Shown: positions 7,162 through 14,716 of the stretch, piece by piece
How the letters are laid out: every line of letters starts with the position of its first letter
Numbering within the stretch: the first letter of the stretch is position 1
Notes under the pieces: model-generated
Databases searched by the model: none
What the model saw: only the letters and a program-made list of their open reading frames with translations
What the model was told of the DNA's origin: nothing
Position numbers and translations under genes: made by a program
From: Oscillospiraceae bacterium
GTDB lineage: Bacteria > Bacillota_A > Clostridia > Oscillospirales > Oscillospiraceae
Reading direction: 5' to 3'
Assembly (NCBI GenBank): GCA_017396725.1
Contig: JAFQLA010000261.1
Location: 1 to 19,313, forward strand
Length of the DNA: 19,313 bases

Positions 7162-10059
7162 TCAGAGACTGTTATAAAGGATCTTTGCCATCTGGCCGCG
7201 GGTGATGTTGCGCTGGGGGCGGAAGGTGCCGTCGGCATAGCCGCCGATGACGCCCTGCGCGCTGAGCACCTGCACATGCTCACGGGCATAGGCGGGGATG
7301 GAGGAACTGTCGGTAAAGTCGAGGGGGCTGACTTCATACCCCTTTTCCGCCAAACGGCCGATCATGGCAGCAGCCTGCGCGCGGGTAATGAGGTTTTGCG
7401 GATTGAAATAGAGCTTACCGTCCTTTTCAGAGCCGTTGATGACGCCCATGGAAGAAAGGGCGGTGACGGCGGTTTTGGCAAAGCCGCCGATTTTCTCTTC
7501 ATCGGCAAAGGGGCTGGGAATGGCGGCATAGTCCGCATCATTGAGGCCCAGAGAACGGTAGAGCATCACGGCAAATTCCTGACGGGAAATGTAGTTATTG
7601 GGGCGGAAGGTGCCGTCCGTATACCCCTTGGTGATGCCTGCGTGATAAAGGTAGGCGATCTCCGCGGCAAAGGGAGAGTCGGCGGAATCGGTGAAGGGCG
7701 CTTCCCCTTCCGCTGCGGGGATATTGATCGAGGCTTTCGCCAGATTGCCGCTATTGTCGCGGGCGATCAGGCTCACGCGGTGGCTCATGTGATCTGCCGC
7801 GCCCACATTGGCGGTGAGGACAGAGCCGGAAAGACTGAAGTCAAGAGGCGCGCCATCATAGGTGAGGGCGAGATTGGCGGCAGGGAGGTTGCCGTCGATA
7901 GCATCCGTCACCGTGGCGGTGAGAGTCTCACCCGCAAGGGTCATGGCGATCCGGGGCGCGGCGCTGTCCACCACTCCGAGGTAGGAAGCTGCCATCTGGT
8001 CAAGGTACAGCGTGCCGCTCTCCAAAGCTCCTACCACGCTCACGCCCATCAAAGAGGTGCTGCCGGCGGGAAGAGGCAGGGAGAGGTGCTGCCAGCCCGT
8101 AAAGTTCAGTTCTGCGGAGACCACCCCTGCGTTGGTGGCAAAGGAGAGGGTATTGCCGCTGGCATCCCCATAGACCCAGAGGTTCAAGGTGTCATACCCC
8201 TTGGGGATGGCATAGTTCATGGTGAGGGCATAGAGACCGTCCACGAGGGTATAGTCCATGCGGCCTGCGGCATAGCCGTTATGCACGGCGGCAGAGTCGG
8301 CAGGGAGGAAGGCGTCGGCTTCAAAGGTTTCCAGCGTCACAAGGGGATTGGAGGAGACGGTGACGGGGATGGTCTTGGAAACGGCGCCGTAAGAGCAGGT
8401 GACAGAGCCGCTTGCGCCGAGCTTTGCGGCGGTGAGCTTGCCGCTATCATCAATGGTGCCGATATCGCCGCTGACGCTCCATGTAAAGAGAGAATCATCC
8501 GCGGGGAGGGTCTTGTGGCGGAAGATGGCGGCGGGGGAAAGGGTCACGCTCTCCGCAGGGGAAAGGGTGAGAGAAGAGACGGCGGCGCCGCCGCGCAGGA
8601 TGCGGATGGAATCGGGGGTGGTGACGGCGTGAACGGTGATGCTGTCGCGCCAGGCGGCAAAGGAAGCCGTCACGGTGATGTCCCCGCCCACGGAGGTATC
8701 CAGCGTGGTGTCCGTAAGGGTGCCGCGGTCAGCGGTAAGGGAGTAATTCACATGGAGGGGCATAAAATTGGTATCCACCGCGCAGGCGGAAAGCTCCACG
8801 CTCTTGCCGGCGAGGACATACTCATGGTCAGCGGAAACATACATCCGCCCCATGACATTGGAGGGGGCATTGGAGGCAAGGAGCAGGATCTGGGTGGAAA
8901 CGGCGCGCTCATAGCCTTCCGACGGGGTGTTGATGACGGAGGGCGCGGTCTCTCCGGGGCGGGTCACTACCATGGTGGTGGAGCCGCCGCCATCGAGGCA
9001 CATGGCTTCCACGCAGCCAAGCTCGATAAGGCGCTTAGCCACCTGCGTCTGGGAGGCGCCAAGGGAGTGGCCGCTCTTGCGGCCGTCCATAGTGTAGAAA
9101 ACGAGGGTGCCGTCCGCCTTTTTGCCGATGGCGGTGCGGGGGTTGCCCGTGGTATCCAGGCCGCTTACCACCTGAGAGTCCTTTACCAGCTGATAAAGAG
9201 CGCCCGTTGCGAAGGAGACGGACTCCCACGCGGGATCGTCCACCGTGCAGCTGAAGGTGATGGTCTGCCCCGCAGTGAGATTTTGCAGCGCGGTGAGGAG
9301 ATACTCCCCGCTATCTGCCGTGCAGGAGAGCACCACCTGATTTTCGCCCATGGCGGTAGCGGGGGTGGTGAGCACGGAATTTACTGTAAGGGTGGCGGTC
9401 TTGCCCATGGCGATGGAACCCTCCGTCACATCGCAGAGGACTTCCACGCCCGCGGCGGTGGTGCCGGAGGTGCGGGCCTTATTGAAATCGTATGTATAGA
9501 GGTAGATGCCGCCGCTCTCCCGCACCTTGTTCACATTGCGCACCGAGCGCAGGATCTCCGTTCCTTCGGCGTTTACGCCAAGGTTGAGAGAATAGGTGAG
9601 GATGGGCTTACCCATAATGGCGGTGCCGTCAGGGTAGAAGCCAACGGCGTAGGAATAGCTTTGGGTGCCGCTGCGCAGGATCCCGTCCGTCACCACAAGG
9701 CCGATGGGGGTGCCGTTGGAGGTGTTGTAATAGTCGCCGTTGATGGCGGCCACCACACGGTGATCGGCGGAATAGGCCTTGGCGGCGGCGCTTACTTTCG
9801 TAAGGGCGGTGACGCTCTCACCGCAGCTCACCACAGGCGTGATGGCGGCGGAGGGGGTATAGGTCACGAAGTTTTCTTCGCGGAAATTGGAAACGGAATT
9901 GCCCCAAAAGGTGTTGGTGGAAAGGGTCACGCCGTTATGGAGCTGGGTCTCTTTCTGAAAAAGATCATCTCCCAGCGCGAAGGACGCGCCCGCTCCCACG
10001 GAAAGGAGCAGCGAGAGGGCAAGGAACAAAGCGAGAAATTTGCGGGGGGATATTTTCAT
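7162..10059 (-). CDS. Secreted phosphodiester glycosidase-like (NAGPA domain) protein with three SLH domains
   Basis: This is a 965-residue cell-surface protein. Residues 1-28 are a signal peptide (MKISPRKF, then a Leu/Ala-rich core ending ASFA). A phosphodiester glycosidase (NAGPA, PF09992-type) domain follows at roughly residues 50-400, with VAAINGDYYNTSNGTPIGL, VFYTMDGRKSGHSLGAS and AMCLDGGGSTTMVV. The middle region has Ig-like beta-strand sequence (FTWSVSGDIGTIDDSGKL) and a segment resembling a carbohydrate-binding module. Three SLH domains occupy about 788-840, 850-905 and 914-965, with repeated GYTDGTFRPNNYISRQEF and GYADGTFRPQRNITRGQM motifs, and should anchor it to cell-wall polymer. 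The start is ATG 10059 with GGAGG five bases upstream; an in-frame TTG at 10071 lies before that site and is rejected. It has its own promoter and terminator. Family activity on glycan phosphodiesters is known; its target here is unknown. Confidence 0.92.
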   Translation of the reverse strand: MKISPRKFLALFLALSLLLSVGAGASFALGDDLFQKETQLHNGVTLSTNTFWGNSVSNFREENFVTYTPSAAITPVVSCGESVTALTKVSAAAKAYSADHRVVAAINGDYYNTSNGTPIGLVVTDGILRSGTQSYSYAVGFYPDGTAIMGKPILTYSLNLGVNAEGTEILRSVRNVNKVRESGGIYLYTYDFNKARTSGTTAAGVEVLCDVTEGSIAMGKTATLTVNSVLTTPATAMGENQVVLSCTADSGEYLLTALQNLTAGQTITFSCTVDDPAWESVSFATGALYQLVKDSQVVSGLDTTGNPRTAIGKKADGTLVFYTMDGRKSGHSLGASQTQVAKRLIELGCVEAMCLDGGGSTTMVVTRPGETAPSVINTPSEGYERAVSTQILLLASNAPSNVMGRMYVSADHEYVLAGKSVELSACAVDTNFMPLHVNYSLTADRGTLTDTTLDTSVGGDITVTASFAAWRDSITVHAVTTPDSIRILRGGAAVSSLTLSPAESVTLSPAAIFRHKTLPADDSLFTWSVSGDIGTIDDSGKLTAAKLGASGSVTCSYGAVSKTIPVTVSSNPLVTLETFEADAFLPADSAAVHNGYAAGRMDYTLVDGLYALTMNYAIPKGYDTLNLWVYGDASGNTLSFATNAGVVSAELNFTGWQHLSLPLPAGSTSLMGVSVVGALESGTLYLDQMAASYLGVVDSAAPRIAMTLAGETLTATVTDAIDGNLPAANLALTYDGAPLDFSLSGSVLTANVGAADHMSHRVSLIARDNSGNLAKASINIPAAEGEAPFTDSADSPFAAEIAYLYHAGITKGYTDGTFRPNNYISRQEFAVMLYRSLGLNDADYAAIPSPFADEEKIGGFAKTAVTALSSMGVINGSEKDGKLYFNPQNLITRAQAAAMIGRLAEKGYEVSPLDFTDSSSIPAYAREHVQVLSAQGVIGGYADGTFRPQRNITRGQMAKILYNSL

Positions 10060-10105
10060 GGGTACCTCCAATGTGATTGCGTGGGGTGGGTAGCGTATAT
10101 AGTTC

Positions 10106-10134
10106 AGTATACCTTATAGGATAGAGGGTGTAAA
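10106..10134 (-). promoter_or_regulatory. Sigma-A promoter of the SLH/phosphodiester glycosidase gene
   Basis: On the minus strand the -35 box is TTTACA (10134-10129) and the -10 box is TATACT (10111-10106), with a 17-bp spacer. Each matches consensus at five of six bases. It lies just after the terminator of the upstream operon and about 47 bases before the ATG at 10059. Confidence 0.75.
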
Positions 10135-10137
10135 TGG

Positions 10138-10177
10138 AAAAAAGTTCCGCTGAATTTCCTTTCAGCGGAACTTTTTT
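10138..10177. terminator. Intrinsic terminator of the NfeD/SPFH/nitroreductase operon
   Basis: The arms AAAAAAGTTCCGCTGAA (10138-10154) and TTCAGCGGAACTTTTTT (10161-10177) form a perfect 17-bp stem with a 6-base loop and T-runs on both strands. It lies 13 bases beyond the nitroreductase stop on the minus strand and isolates that operon from the SLH gene. Confidence 0.9.
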
Positions 10178-10189
10178 TGGTCATATTTT

Positions 10190-10999
10190 TTATTTCACGG
10201 TAAAGGAGGCTATATATTCGCCGCCGTGGCTCTCCAGCCCGGGATCCGCCTGCGTGAATTCCACATGCAGGCCGCTTTCCATGGCGGAGAGATGGAAGTG
10301 GCAAAGGGCGATGCCCATGTCCACCATCTGCATGTCGGGGCGGCCTTCGGAACTGTAGCCCTTGCTGCGCTTGAGATAGAAGTGCAAAGCGCTGCCCGCC
10401 TTCACGATGCGCCAGGGCTGGTGGTTCACCGCCGAGGGGGCAAGGCGCACCATCTCAAGGCTTTCGGCAAGGCCGCCCGCTTTTTCGGGCGTGAGGGGGG
10501 TATCGAAATCGCCGTCAAAGAAAAGCTCTTCAAAGGCAAGGCGGCTATCGGCCTTGACGGCCTTGCGCATGGTCTTTTCCTTTAAGGACATCTTCTGCGC
10601 CGCATAGCCCACGGGGGTGGCGCAGGGCATCATTTCGTTATCCGCCAGAGCCATGGCTTCTTCATAGGCGCCGCGGTTCATGGTGCCGCCCAGCCACACC
10701 GTGCCAAGGCCCATGGATTGCGCGGCGAGGATGAAAGCTTCAAAGGAGTAGCCGAAGGCGGCGCAGGCAAAGGGAACTTTTTCCACCTTGCCGCCTACAT
10801 ACAAGTCGCACCCGCTGATAACGGGGCAGACAAGGCCGTGGTCCTTCCCCTTCAAAAAGCGGAAGGAAACACCGATGCCAAAGGGGTTTACCGCCTTTTC
10901 TGCCCGTGCCAAAAGCTCGGCCTTTACGCTCTCATCCAATTCACGCCCGTCAAAGGTGCGGACGCTGCGGCGAGAACGGATCAGTTCTTTTACACGCAT
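10190..10999 (-). CDS. Nitroreductase family protein (TM1586-type)
   Basis: The 269-residue protein begins with the nitroreductase hallmark ELIRSRRSVRTFDGREL. It continues in a duplicated layout typical of the TM1586 subgroup: AAFGYSFEAFILAAQSMGLGTVWLGGTMNRGA in the first half, and VRLAPSAVNHQPWRIV plus MVDMGIALCHFHLSAMESG in the second. FMN binding and NAD(P)H-dependent reduction are the family expectation; the natural substrate is unknown. The ATG at 10999 has a modest AAGG about nine bases upstream. Only four bases separate it from the SPFH stop, so it is the last gene of the NfeD-SPFH operon. The link to membrane microdomain genes is unusual and unexplained. Confidence 0.88.
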   Translation of the reverse strand: MRVKELIRSRRSVRTFDGRELDESVKAELLARAEKAVNPFGIGVSFRFLKGKDHGLVCPVISGCDLYVGGKVEKVPFACAAFGYSFEAFILAAQSMGLGTVWLGGTMNRGAYEEAMALADNEMMPCATPVGYAAQKMSLKEKTMRKAVKADSRLAFEELFFDGDFDTPLTPEKAGGLAESLEMVRLAPSAVNHQPWRIVKAGSALHFYLKRSKGYSSEGRPDMQMVDMGIALCHFHLSAMESGLHVEFTQADPGLESHGGEYIASFTVK

Positions 11000-11003
11000 G
11001 TGT

Positions 11004-11939
11004 TTATGCCTTGGGGTCTTCGGTGTCGAACACGGACTTGGCGCCGGCTGCCAGCGCGGCGAGACCCTGAATTTCGCTGGGGATGATGATCTTGGTGGCC
11101 TTGCCGTCTGCCGCGGCGGTGAAGGCTTCCAGCGCCTTGATCTTGATGACGGCGTCGCCGGGGTTGGCTTCGTTGATGAGGCGGATGGCGTCAGCGGTGG
11201 CCTGCTGCACCTTCAAAATGGCCTCAGCTTCGGCTTCGGCTGCCATGATGCGGGCGGCCTTTTCAGCTTCCGCTGCCATGATCTTGGCCTGCTTGGCGGC
11301 GTCTGCCTGCAAAATGGCGGACTGCTTGTTACCTTCTGCCACAAGGATCTGGGACTGCTTCTGACCTTCTGCCTGCAGAATGGCTTCGCGGCGTTCACGC
11401 TCGGCCTTCATCTGCTTTTCCATGGCGTCCTGAATTTCGCGGGGAGGAATGATGCTCTTAAGCTCCACGCGGTTTACCTTGATGCCCCAGGGGTCGGTGG
11501 CTTCATCCAGAATGGAGCGCATCTTGGTGTTGATGTGGTCACGGCTGGTGAGTGCCTGGTCCAGCTCCAGATCGCCGATGATGTTGCGCAGGGTGGTAGC
11601 GGTGAGGTTTTCAATGGCGCTCATGGGATATTCCACGCCGTAGGTATAGAGTTTGGGGTCAGTGATCTGGAAATAGACCACGGTATCGATCTGCATGGTG
11701 ACATTATCCTTGGTGATCACGGGCTGGGGAGCGAAGTCCACCACCTGTTCCTTCAGGGATACATTCTTGGCGATGCGGTCAATAAAGGGGATCTTGAAGT
11801 GGAGACCTACGCCCCACACGGACTGGAAGGCGCCGAGACGCTCCACCACGAAGGCGCGGGACTGCTTGACCACGCGGATGTTGGCGGCCAGAATGATAAG
11901 CAGCAAAACAATGAGAATGACGGGGATCAAAAATTCCAT
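11004..11939 (-). CDS. SPFH/Band 7 (stomatin-like, QmcA-type) membrane protein
   Basis: The 311-residue protein has one N-terminal membrane segment (LIPVILIVLLLIILAANI) and an SPFH/Band 7 domain from about residue 20 to 180. Markers are VVKQSRAFVVERLGAF, VTKDNVTM-like VITKDNVTMQIDTVVYF, LRNIIGDLELDQAL and DPWGIKVNRVELKSI, ending at IIPPREIQDAMEKQM. Residues about 185-255 form an Ala/Glu/Gln-rich coiled coil with repeated MAAEAE units. Such proteins oligomerise into membrane rings or scaffolds and usually pair with an NfeD partner, which is exactly what the preceding gene encodes. A strong AAGGAGGT site lies six bases before the ATG. The upstream gene ends 29 bases away on the same strand. Confidence 0.95.
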   Translation of the reverse strand: MEFLIPVILIVLLLIILAANIRVVKQSRAFVVERLGAFQSVWGVGLHFKIPFIDRIAKNVSLKEQVVDFAPQPVITKDNVTMQIDTVVYFQITDPKLYTYGVEYPMSAIENLTATTLRNIIGDLELDQALTSRDHINTKMRSILDEATDPWGIKVNRVELKSIIPPREIQDAMEKQMKAERERREAILQAEGQKQSQILVAEGNKQSAILQADAAKQAKIMAAEAEKAARIMAAEAEAEAILKVQQATADAIRLINEANPGDAVIKIKALEAFTAAADGKATKIIIPSEIQGLAALAAGAKSVFDTEDPKA

Positions 11940-11968
11940 AAAGATACCTCCTTAAAATACGGTTTGAT

Positions 11969-12814
11969 TTATTCTTCCTTCTTCTTCACAAAAACTTTCA
12001 CGCCTTCAATGCGAAGCACGGTGACCTCTGTGCCTGCGGGGATGATCTCGCCGTTTTCGCTGCGGGCGCTCCACTCAAGGTCTGAGATCTTTACCTGACC
12101 CTGCCCCTTGAGATTGTCGATGGTCTGGATGACCACGGTGGTGGAACCGATGATGCGGTCGGTATTGGTGGCGGAATAATCGGGGGTCAGAAACCGCTTG
12201 GCCAGGGGACGCATCAGAGCGAGCGCCACAGCGGAGAGAACTAAAAATACGCCGATCTGCACCCACAGATTCGCGCCCAGCAGCGCCGTGATCAGCGCGC
12301 CCAGGGAACCCACGGCGAACCAGATGGAGGTGAGCCCCACGGTGATGGCTTCTCCCGCGCCGAAGAGGATCAAAAGGGCCAGCCATATGATTTTCATGGT
12401 CATGTCGTCCGACTCTCCTTTCGCGATGGTGACACACAATAATGAGAAGAGAACCAGCAAAACCACCAGCACCGAGCTGATGACCATCCCGAAGGACCAC
12501 TGGTTATGGGGAGAAAGATTGGTAAAGAAATTGCCGAAGGATTGCTTCAGCGGCGCCGTGGCAAGGACCTGCGGTTCTGCCGACTCAGCCTCCTCCGCCG
12601 CGCTTTGTCTCACGGGGATCTCGTCGCCAAAGAGCTCGTCCATGGTCACACCGTACTGGTTGCAGATGTAGAGCACTTTGTCCACTTCGGGGTAGCCCCG
12701 TCCCGATTCCCATTTGGAAACGGCTTGCCGTGTTACATTGAGCTGCTGGGCGAATGCCTCCTGCGTGATGCCGTTTTTGCGGCGCAGCGCCTGCAGCCTT
12801 GTGCCGAAGGACAT
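11969..12814 (-). CDS. Xre-family HTH domain fused to an NfeD-like membrane protein
   Basis: The protein has 281 residues. Residues 6-60 are a clear Xre/HTH_3 domain (TQEAFAQQLNVTRQAVSKWE, then GRGYPEVDKVLYICNQYGVTMDELFG). After an acidic linker comes a membrane segment at about 108-130, then three more at about 142-161, 163-180 and 183-201. Residues about 217-278 form an OB-fold typical of NfeD C-termini (DRIIGSTTVVIQTIDNLKGQGQV, then GTEVTVLRIEGVKVFV). With the positive RPLAKR after the last segment, four passes place both the HTH and the OB-fold in the cytoplasm. Short NfeD proteins normally lack any DNA-binding domain. The next gene is the SPFH partner. AAAGGAGG lies before the ATG at 12814, and a promoter lies 33 bases further up. 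The domain calls are seen directly; a membrane-tethered regulator function is inferred. Confidence 0.9.
   Translation of the reverse strand: MSFGTRLQALRRKNGITQEAFAQQLNVTRQAVSKWESGRGYPEVDKVLYICNQYGVTMDELFGDEIPVRQSAAEEAESAEPQVLATAPLKQSFGNFFTNLSPHNQWSFGMVISSVLVVLLVLFSLLCVTIAKGESDDMTMKIIWLALLILFGAGEAITVGLTSIWFAVGSLGALITALLGANLWVQIGVFLVLSAVALALMRPLAKRFLTPDYSATNTDRIIGSTTVVIQTIDNLKGQGQVKISDLEWSARSENGEIIPAGTEVTVLRIEGVKVFVKKKEE
12403..12421 (-). promoter_or_regulatory. Possible internal ribosome binding site for a free NfeD product
   Basis: Within the HTH-NfeD gene, AAAGGAG (12421-12415) precedes an in-frame ATG (12403, residue 138) by 11 bases. That ATG sits exactly at the start of the NfeD membrane region. 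Spacing is longer than ideal, and the purine-rich codons could be chance (they encode AKGES). Confidence 0.3.
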
Positions 12815-12846
12815 CGTCGATCCCCTCCTTTCTTTTTCTTGCTTTC

Positions 12847-12875
12847 AGTATATCGTATGCGGGGGTGCTTGTCTA
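12847..12875 (-). promoter_or_regulatory. Sigma-A promoter of the HTH-NfeD / SPFH / nitroreductase operon
   Basis: On the minus strand the -35 box is TAGACA (12875-12870) and the -10 box is TATACT (12852-12847), with a 17-bp spacer; five of six bases match in each. The start would be near 12840, giving a leader of about 26 nt that contains the AAAGGAGG site. No strong operator dyad was found, although autoregulation by the encoded HTH protein would be expected here. Confidence 0.7.
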
Positions 12876-12929
12876 CCAACTAGAATTTGCGCGGGGGATT
12901 ATTTTGACGCAACTTCAGGTTTCTAAAGG

Positions 12930-12966
12930 AAAAAGAGCGAAGAAAGGCCGCGTCTTCGCTCTTTTT
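12930..12966. terminator. Intrinsic terminator of hemW
   Basis: The arms AAAAAGAGCGAAGA (12930-12943) and TCTTCGCTCTTTTT (12953-12966) pair over 14 bp with a 9-base loop. It begins eight bases beyond the hemW stop on the minus strand. T-runs exist on both strands. It separates hemW from the HTH-NfeD promoter. Confidence 0.9.
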
Positions 12967-12974
12967 GGCAGTAT

Positions 12975-14168
12975 TCAGCGTTCGGTAAAGACGGTGAAAT
13001 CCGTGGGGTCGGCGCGGCGGGCCTTTTGGCGCTGCTGCTCATCCAGAAGCGCGGCGATGATGGAGTTGGAAAGGAGGAAACCCTTGGCTGTGAGGCGGTA
13101 GTTTTCCCCACTTTTTTCCGCAAGCCCTTCCTTCATGAAGGGAGCCAAGGCCTTTTCCAAAGGGGCAAAGGGGCGGCGGAACCGCTTTTCGTATTCCGCG
13201 GGGGAGACGCCCTCCGCCATGCGCAATGAGAGCATCAGGTATTCGCCGTCCCGTTCCCGCGCCGCGATGGCTTCGGATTCCGAAAGCTTCAGCTCGCCCC
13301 TCAGATAGGAGGCGAGGTCTTTTTCATAGGCAAAGCGCACGCCGCCGAGGTCCGAATGGGCCCCGGGGCCAAAGCCCGCGTATTCTTTGAGCTGCCAGTA
13401 GCGCAGGTTGTGGCGGGAGGGGAAACCGGCCTTGGCGAAGTTGGAGATCTCATACTGGGCATAGCCGTGGGCGGCGAGATAGTCCACAGTGAAAAGGTAC
13501 ATATCCGCCTGCGCGTCGTCATCGGGGATCACAAGGCTTTCGCGCTTTTCGTAAAGGGGCGTGCCCTCTTCCAGCATGAGTCCGTAGCAGGAAAGGTGCT
13601 CCACTTCAAGGGCGAGGATATCCTCCAGCGTTTTTTGCCAATGGGCCATGGTCTGGTTGGGAAGGCCGAAAATGAGATCGCAGCTGATGTTCATAAAGCC
13701 TGCCTTCCGCGCAGCCGAGACCGCTTCTTTCACATCGGCAAAGGTGTGGATGCGGCCGATGGCGTGGAGGAGCGCGTCGTCCGTGGACTGCACGCCCAGG
13801 GAAATGCGGTTGAAGCCTGCCTTGCGCAGGGCCTTGAGGTCTTTTACCGTTTTGGCGCTGTCGGGGTTTGCCTCAAAGGTGATCTCCGCGTCACGGGTGA
13901 GAGCATAGTGCTTTTTCACCGTTTTCAAAAGGCGGCAAAGGCGCTTGGCGCCGAGATAGCTGGGGGTGCCGCCGCCGAAATACACGGTATCCACCGCGTA
14001 GCTTTCGCAGCGGGGAGCGGTCTCTGTGAGGTGGGCGGCAAGGGCGCCGCAATAGGCGTCCATTTCGCTTTCGCAGCGGGGCAGAGAATAGAAATCGCAG
14101 TAGGCGCACTTGCTCTTGCAGAAGGGGATGTGGATATAAAGACCCAGAGAGGGAGGGGCAGCTTTCAT
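12975..14168 (-). CDS. hemW: Radical SAM family heme chaperone HemW
   Basis: The 397-residue protein was formerly annotated as oxygen-independent coproporphyrinogen III oxidase. The radical SAM motif is C17-KSK-C21-AY-C24 in YIHIPFCKSKCAYCDFYS. VDTVYFGGGTPSYL, EANPDS and GFNRISLGVQS follow, as in HemN/HemW. SRHNLRYWQ contains HNxxYW, the motif linked to heme binding in HemW, and the N-terminus lacks the extension of true HemN; both favour a heme chaperone. The ATG at 14168 has AGGAG seven bases upstream; an extended frame further upstream is not supported by homology or a ribosome site. It is transcribed alone, divergently from spoVAC, with only 68 bases between the two starts. Confidence 0.95.
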   Translation of the reverse strand: MKAAPPSLGLYIHIPFCKSKCAYCDFYSLPRCESEMDAYCGALAAHLTETAPRCESYAVDTVYFGGGTPSYLGAKRLCRLLKTVKKHYALTRDAEITFEANPDSAKTVKDLKALRKAGFNRISLGVQSTDDALLHAIGRIHTFADVKEAVSAARKAGFMNISCDLIFGLPNQTMAHWQKTLEDILALEVEHLSCYGLMLEEGTPLYEKRESLVIPDDDAQADMYLFTVDYLAAHGYAQYEISNFAKAGFPSRHNLRYWQLKEYAGFGPGAHSDLGGVRFAYEKDLASYLRGELKLSESEAIAARERDGEYLMLSLRMAEGVSPAEYEKRFRRPFAPLEKALAPFMKEGLAEKSGENYRLTAKGFLLSNSIIAALLDEQQRQKARRADPTDFTVFTER

Positions 14169-14180
14169 AGCGTGGCTCCT

Positions 14181-14211
14181 TGTATAAAAATTTTCCTTTT
14201 GCGGCAAGCTA
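14181..14211 (+). promoter_or_regulatory. Candidate sigma-G (forespore) promoter of spoVAC
   Basis: TGTATA (14181-14186) and CAAGCTA (14205-14211) are 18 bp apart. They resemble the sigma-G consensus TGAATA / CATACTA at five of six and five of seven bases. Transcription would begin near 14218, just before the AAAGGAGG at 14221. Forespore expression is expected for spoVA genes. The match is suggestive only. Confidence 0.45.
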
Positions 14212-14236
14212 TCGTCACAAAAAGGAGGGCGGGAAC

Positions 14237-14674
14237 ATGAAAATGACGCCGAAGGAATATCAGGAGTATGTGAAAAACAAGCAGGAAAAATCCCCAATGG
14301 GAAAAGATATGCTGCTTTCTTTTCTGGTGGGCGGTGGGATCTGCGTGGTGGGGCAGCTGATCCAAAACGGCTGGCTGGCCATAGGCCTTGCAAAGGACGA
14401 TGCCTCCACCGCCACGGCTATTTCCATGGTGTTTCTCAGCGCCCTTTTCACGGGCCTTGGGCTCTACCATAAGCTGGCCCGCTTCGCGGGGGCGGGGACG
14501 CTGGTACCCATCACGGGCTTTGCCAATTCCGTGGCCTCCCCCGCCATCGACTTTAAGGCTGAGGGACTTATCACCGGCACGGCGGTGAAGATGTTTTCCA
14601 TTGCGGGGCCGGTCATCGTGTTCGGCACGGCGGCCAGCGCGGTGTACGGCATTATTTTAATGCTTTTTTCCTGA
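14237..14674 (+). CDS. spoVAC: Stage V sporulation protein AC (SpoVAC)
   Basis: This 145-residue integral membrane protein is part of the SpoVA channel, which moves Ca-dipicolinic acid into the forespore and out during germination. The N-terminus (KMTPKEYQEYVKNKQ) and the membrane blocks LLSFLVGGGICVVGQLIQ, GAGTLVPITGFANSVASPAI and MFSIAGPVIVFGTAASAVYG are characteristic. The ATG at 14237 has AAAGGAGG eight bases upstream; an earlier in-frame ATG at 14180 has no ribosome site. In Bacillus and many Clostridia spoVAC is followed by spoVAD and spoVAE. Here a terminator follows immediately, so the gene stands alone. The remaining spoVA genes, if present, lie elsewhere. The similar SpoVAE family is shorter and lacks this N-terminus. 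Confidence 0.92.
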   Translation: MKMTPKEYQEYVKNKQEKSPMGKDMLLSFLVGGGICVVGQLIQNGWLAIGLAKDDASTATAISMVFLSALFTGLGLYHKLARFAGAGTLVPITGFANSVASPAIDFKAEGLITGTAVKMFSIAGPVIVFGTAASAVYGIILMLFS

Positions 14675-14682
14675 ATTGACAA

Positions 14683-14716
14683 GAAAACCCGTCTGAAAGA
14701 CGGGTTTTCCTTTTTT
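14683..14716. terminator. Intrinsic terminator of spoVAC
   Basis: The arms GAAAACCCGTCT (14683-14694) and AGACGGGTTTTC (14698-14709) form a 12-bp stem with a GAA loop, followed by CTTTTTT on the plus strand. A poorer T tail on the other strand may also serve the convergent DUF4127 gene, which ends at 14715. Confidence 0.88.

Noticed and set aside
10060..10071. TTG start for the SLH protein four codons upstream
   Set aside because: The GGAGG site lies within this extension and is correctly spaced for the ATG at 10059.
7276..10119. 947-residue open frame on the plus strand opposite the SLH protein
   Set aside because: Same codon-bias shadow; the minus-strand frame has a signal peptide, known domains, promoter, ribosome site and terminator.
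14169..14192. TATACA-like -10 box for hemW on the minus strand
   Set aside because: It would place the transcription start inside or after the AGGAG ribosome site, and no good -35 box is at 16-18 bp.
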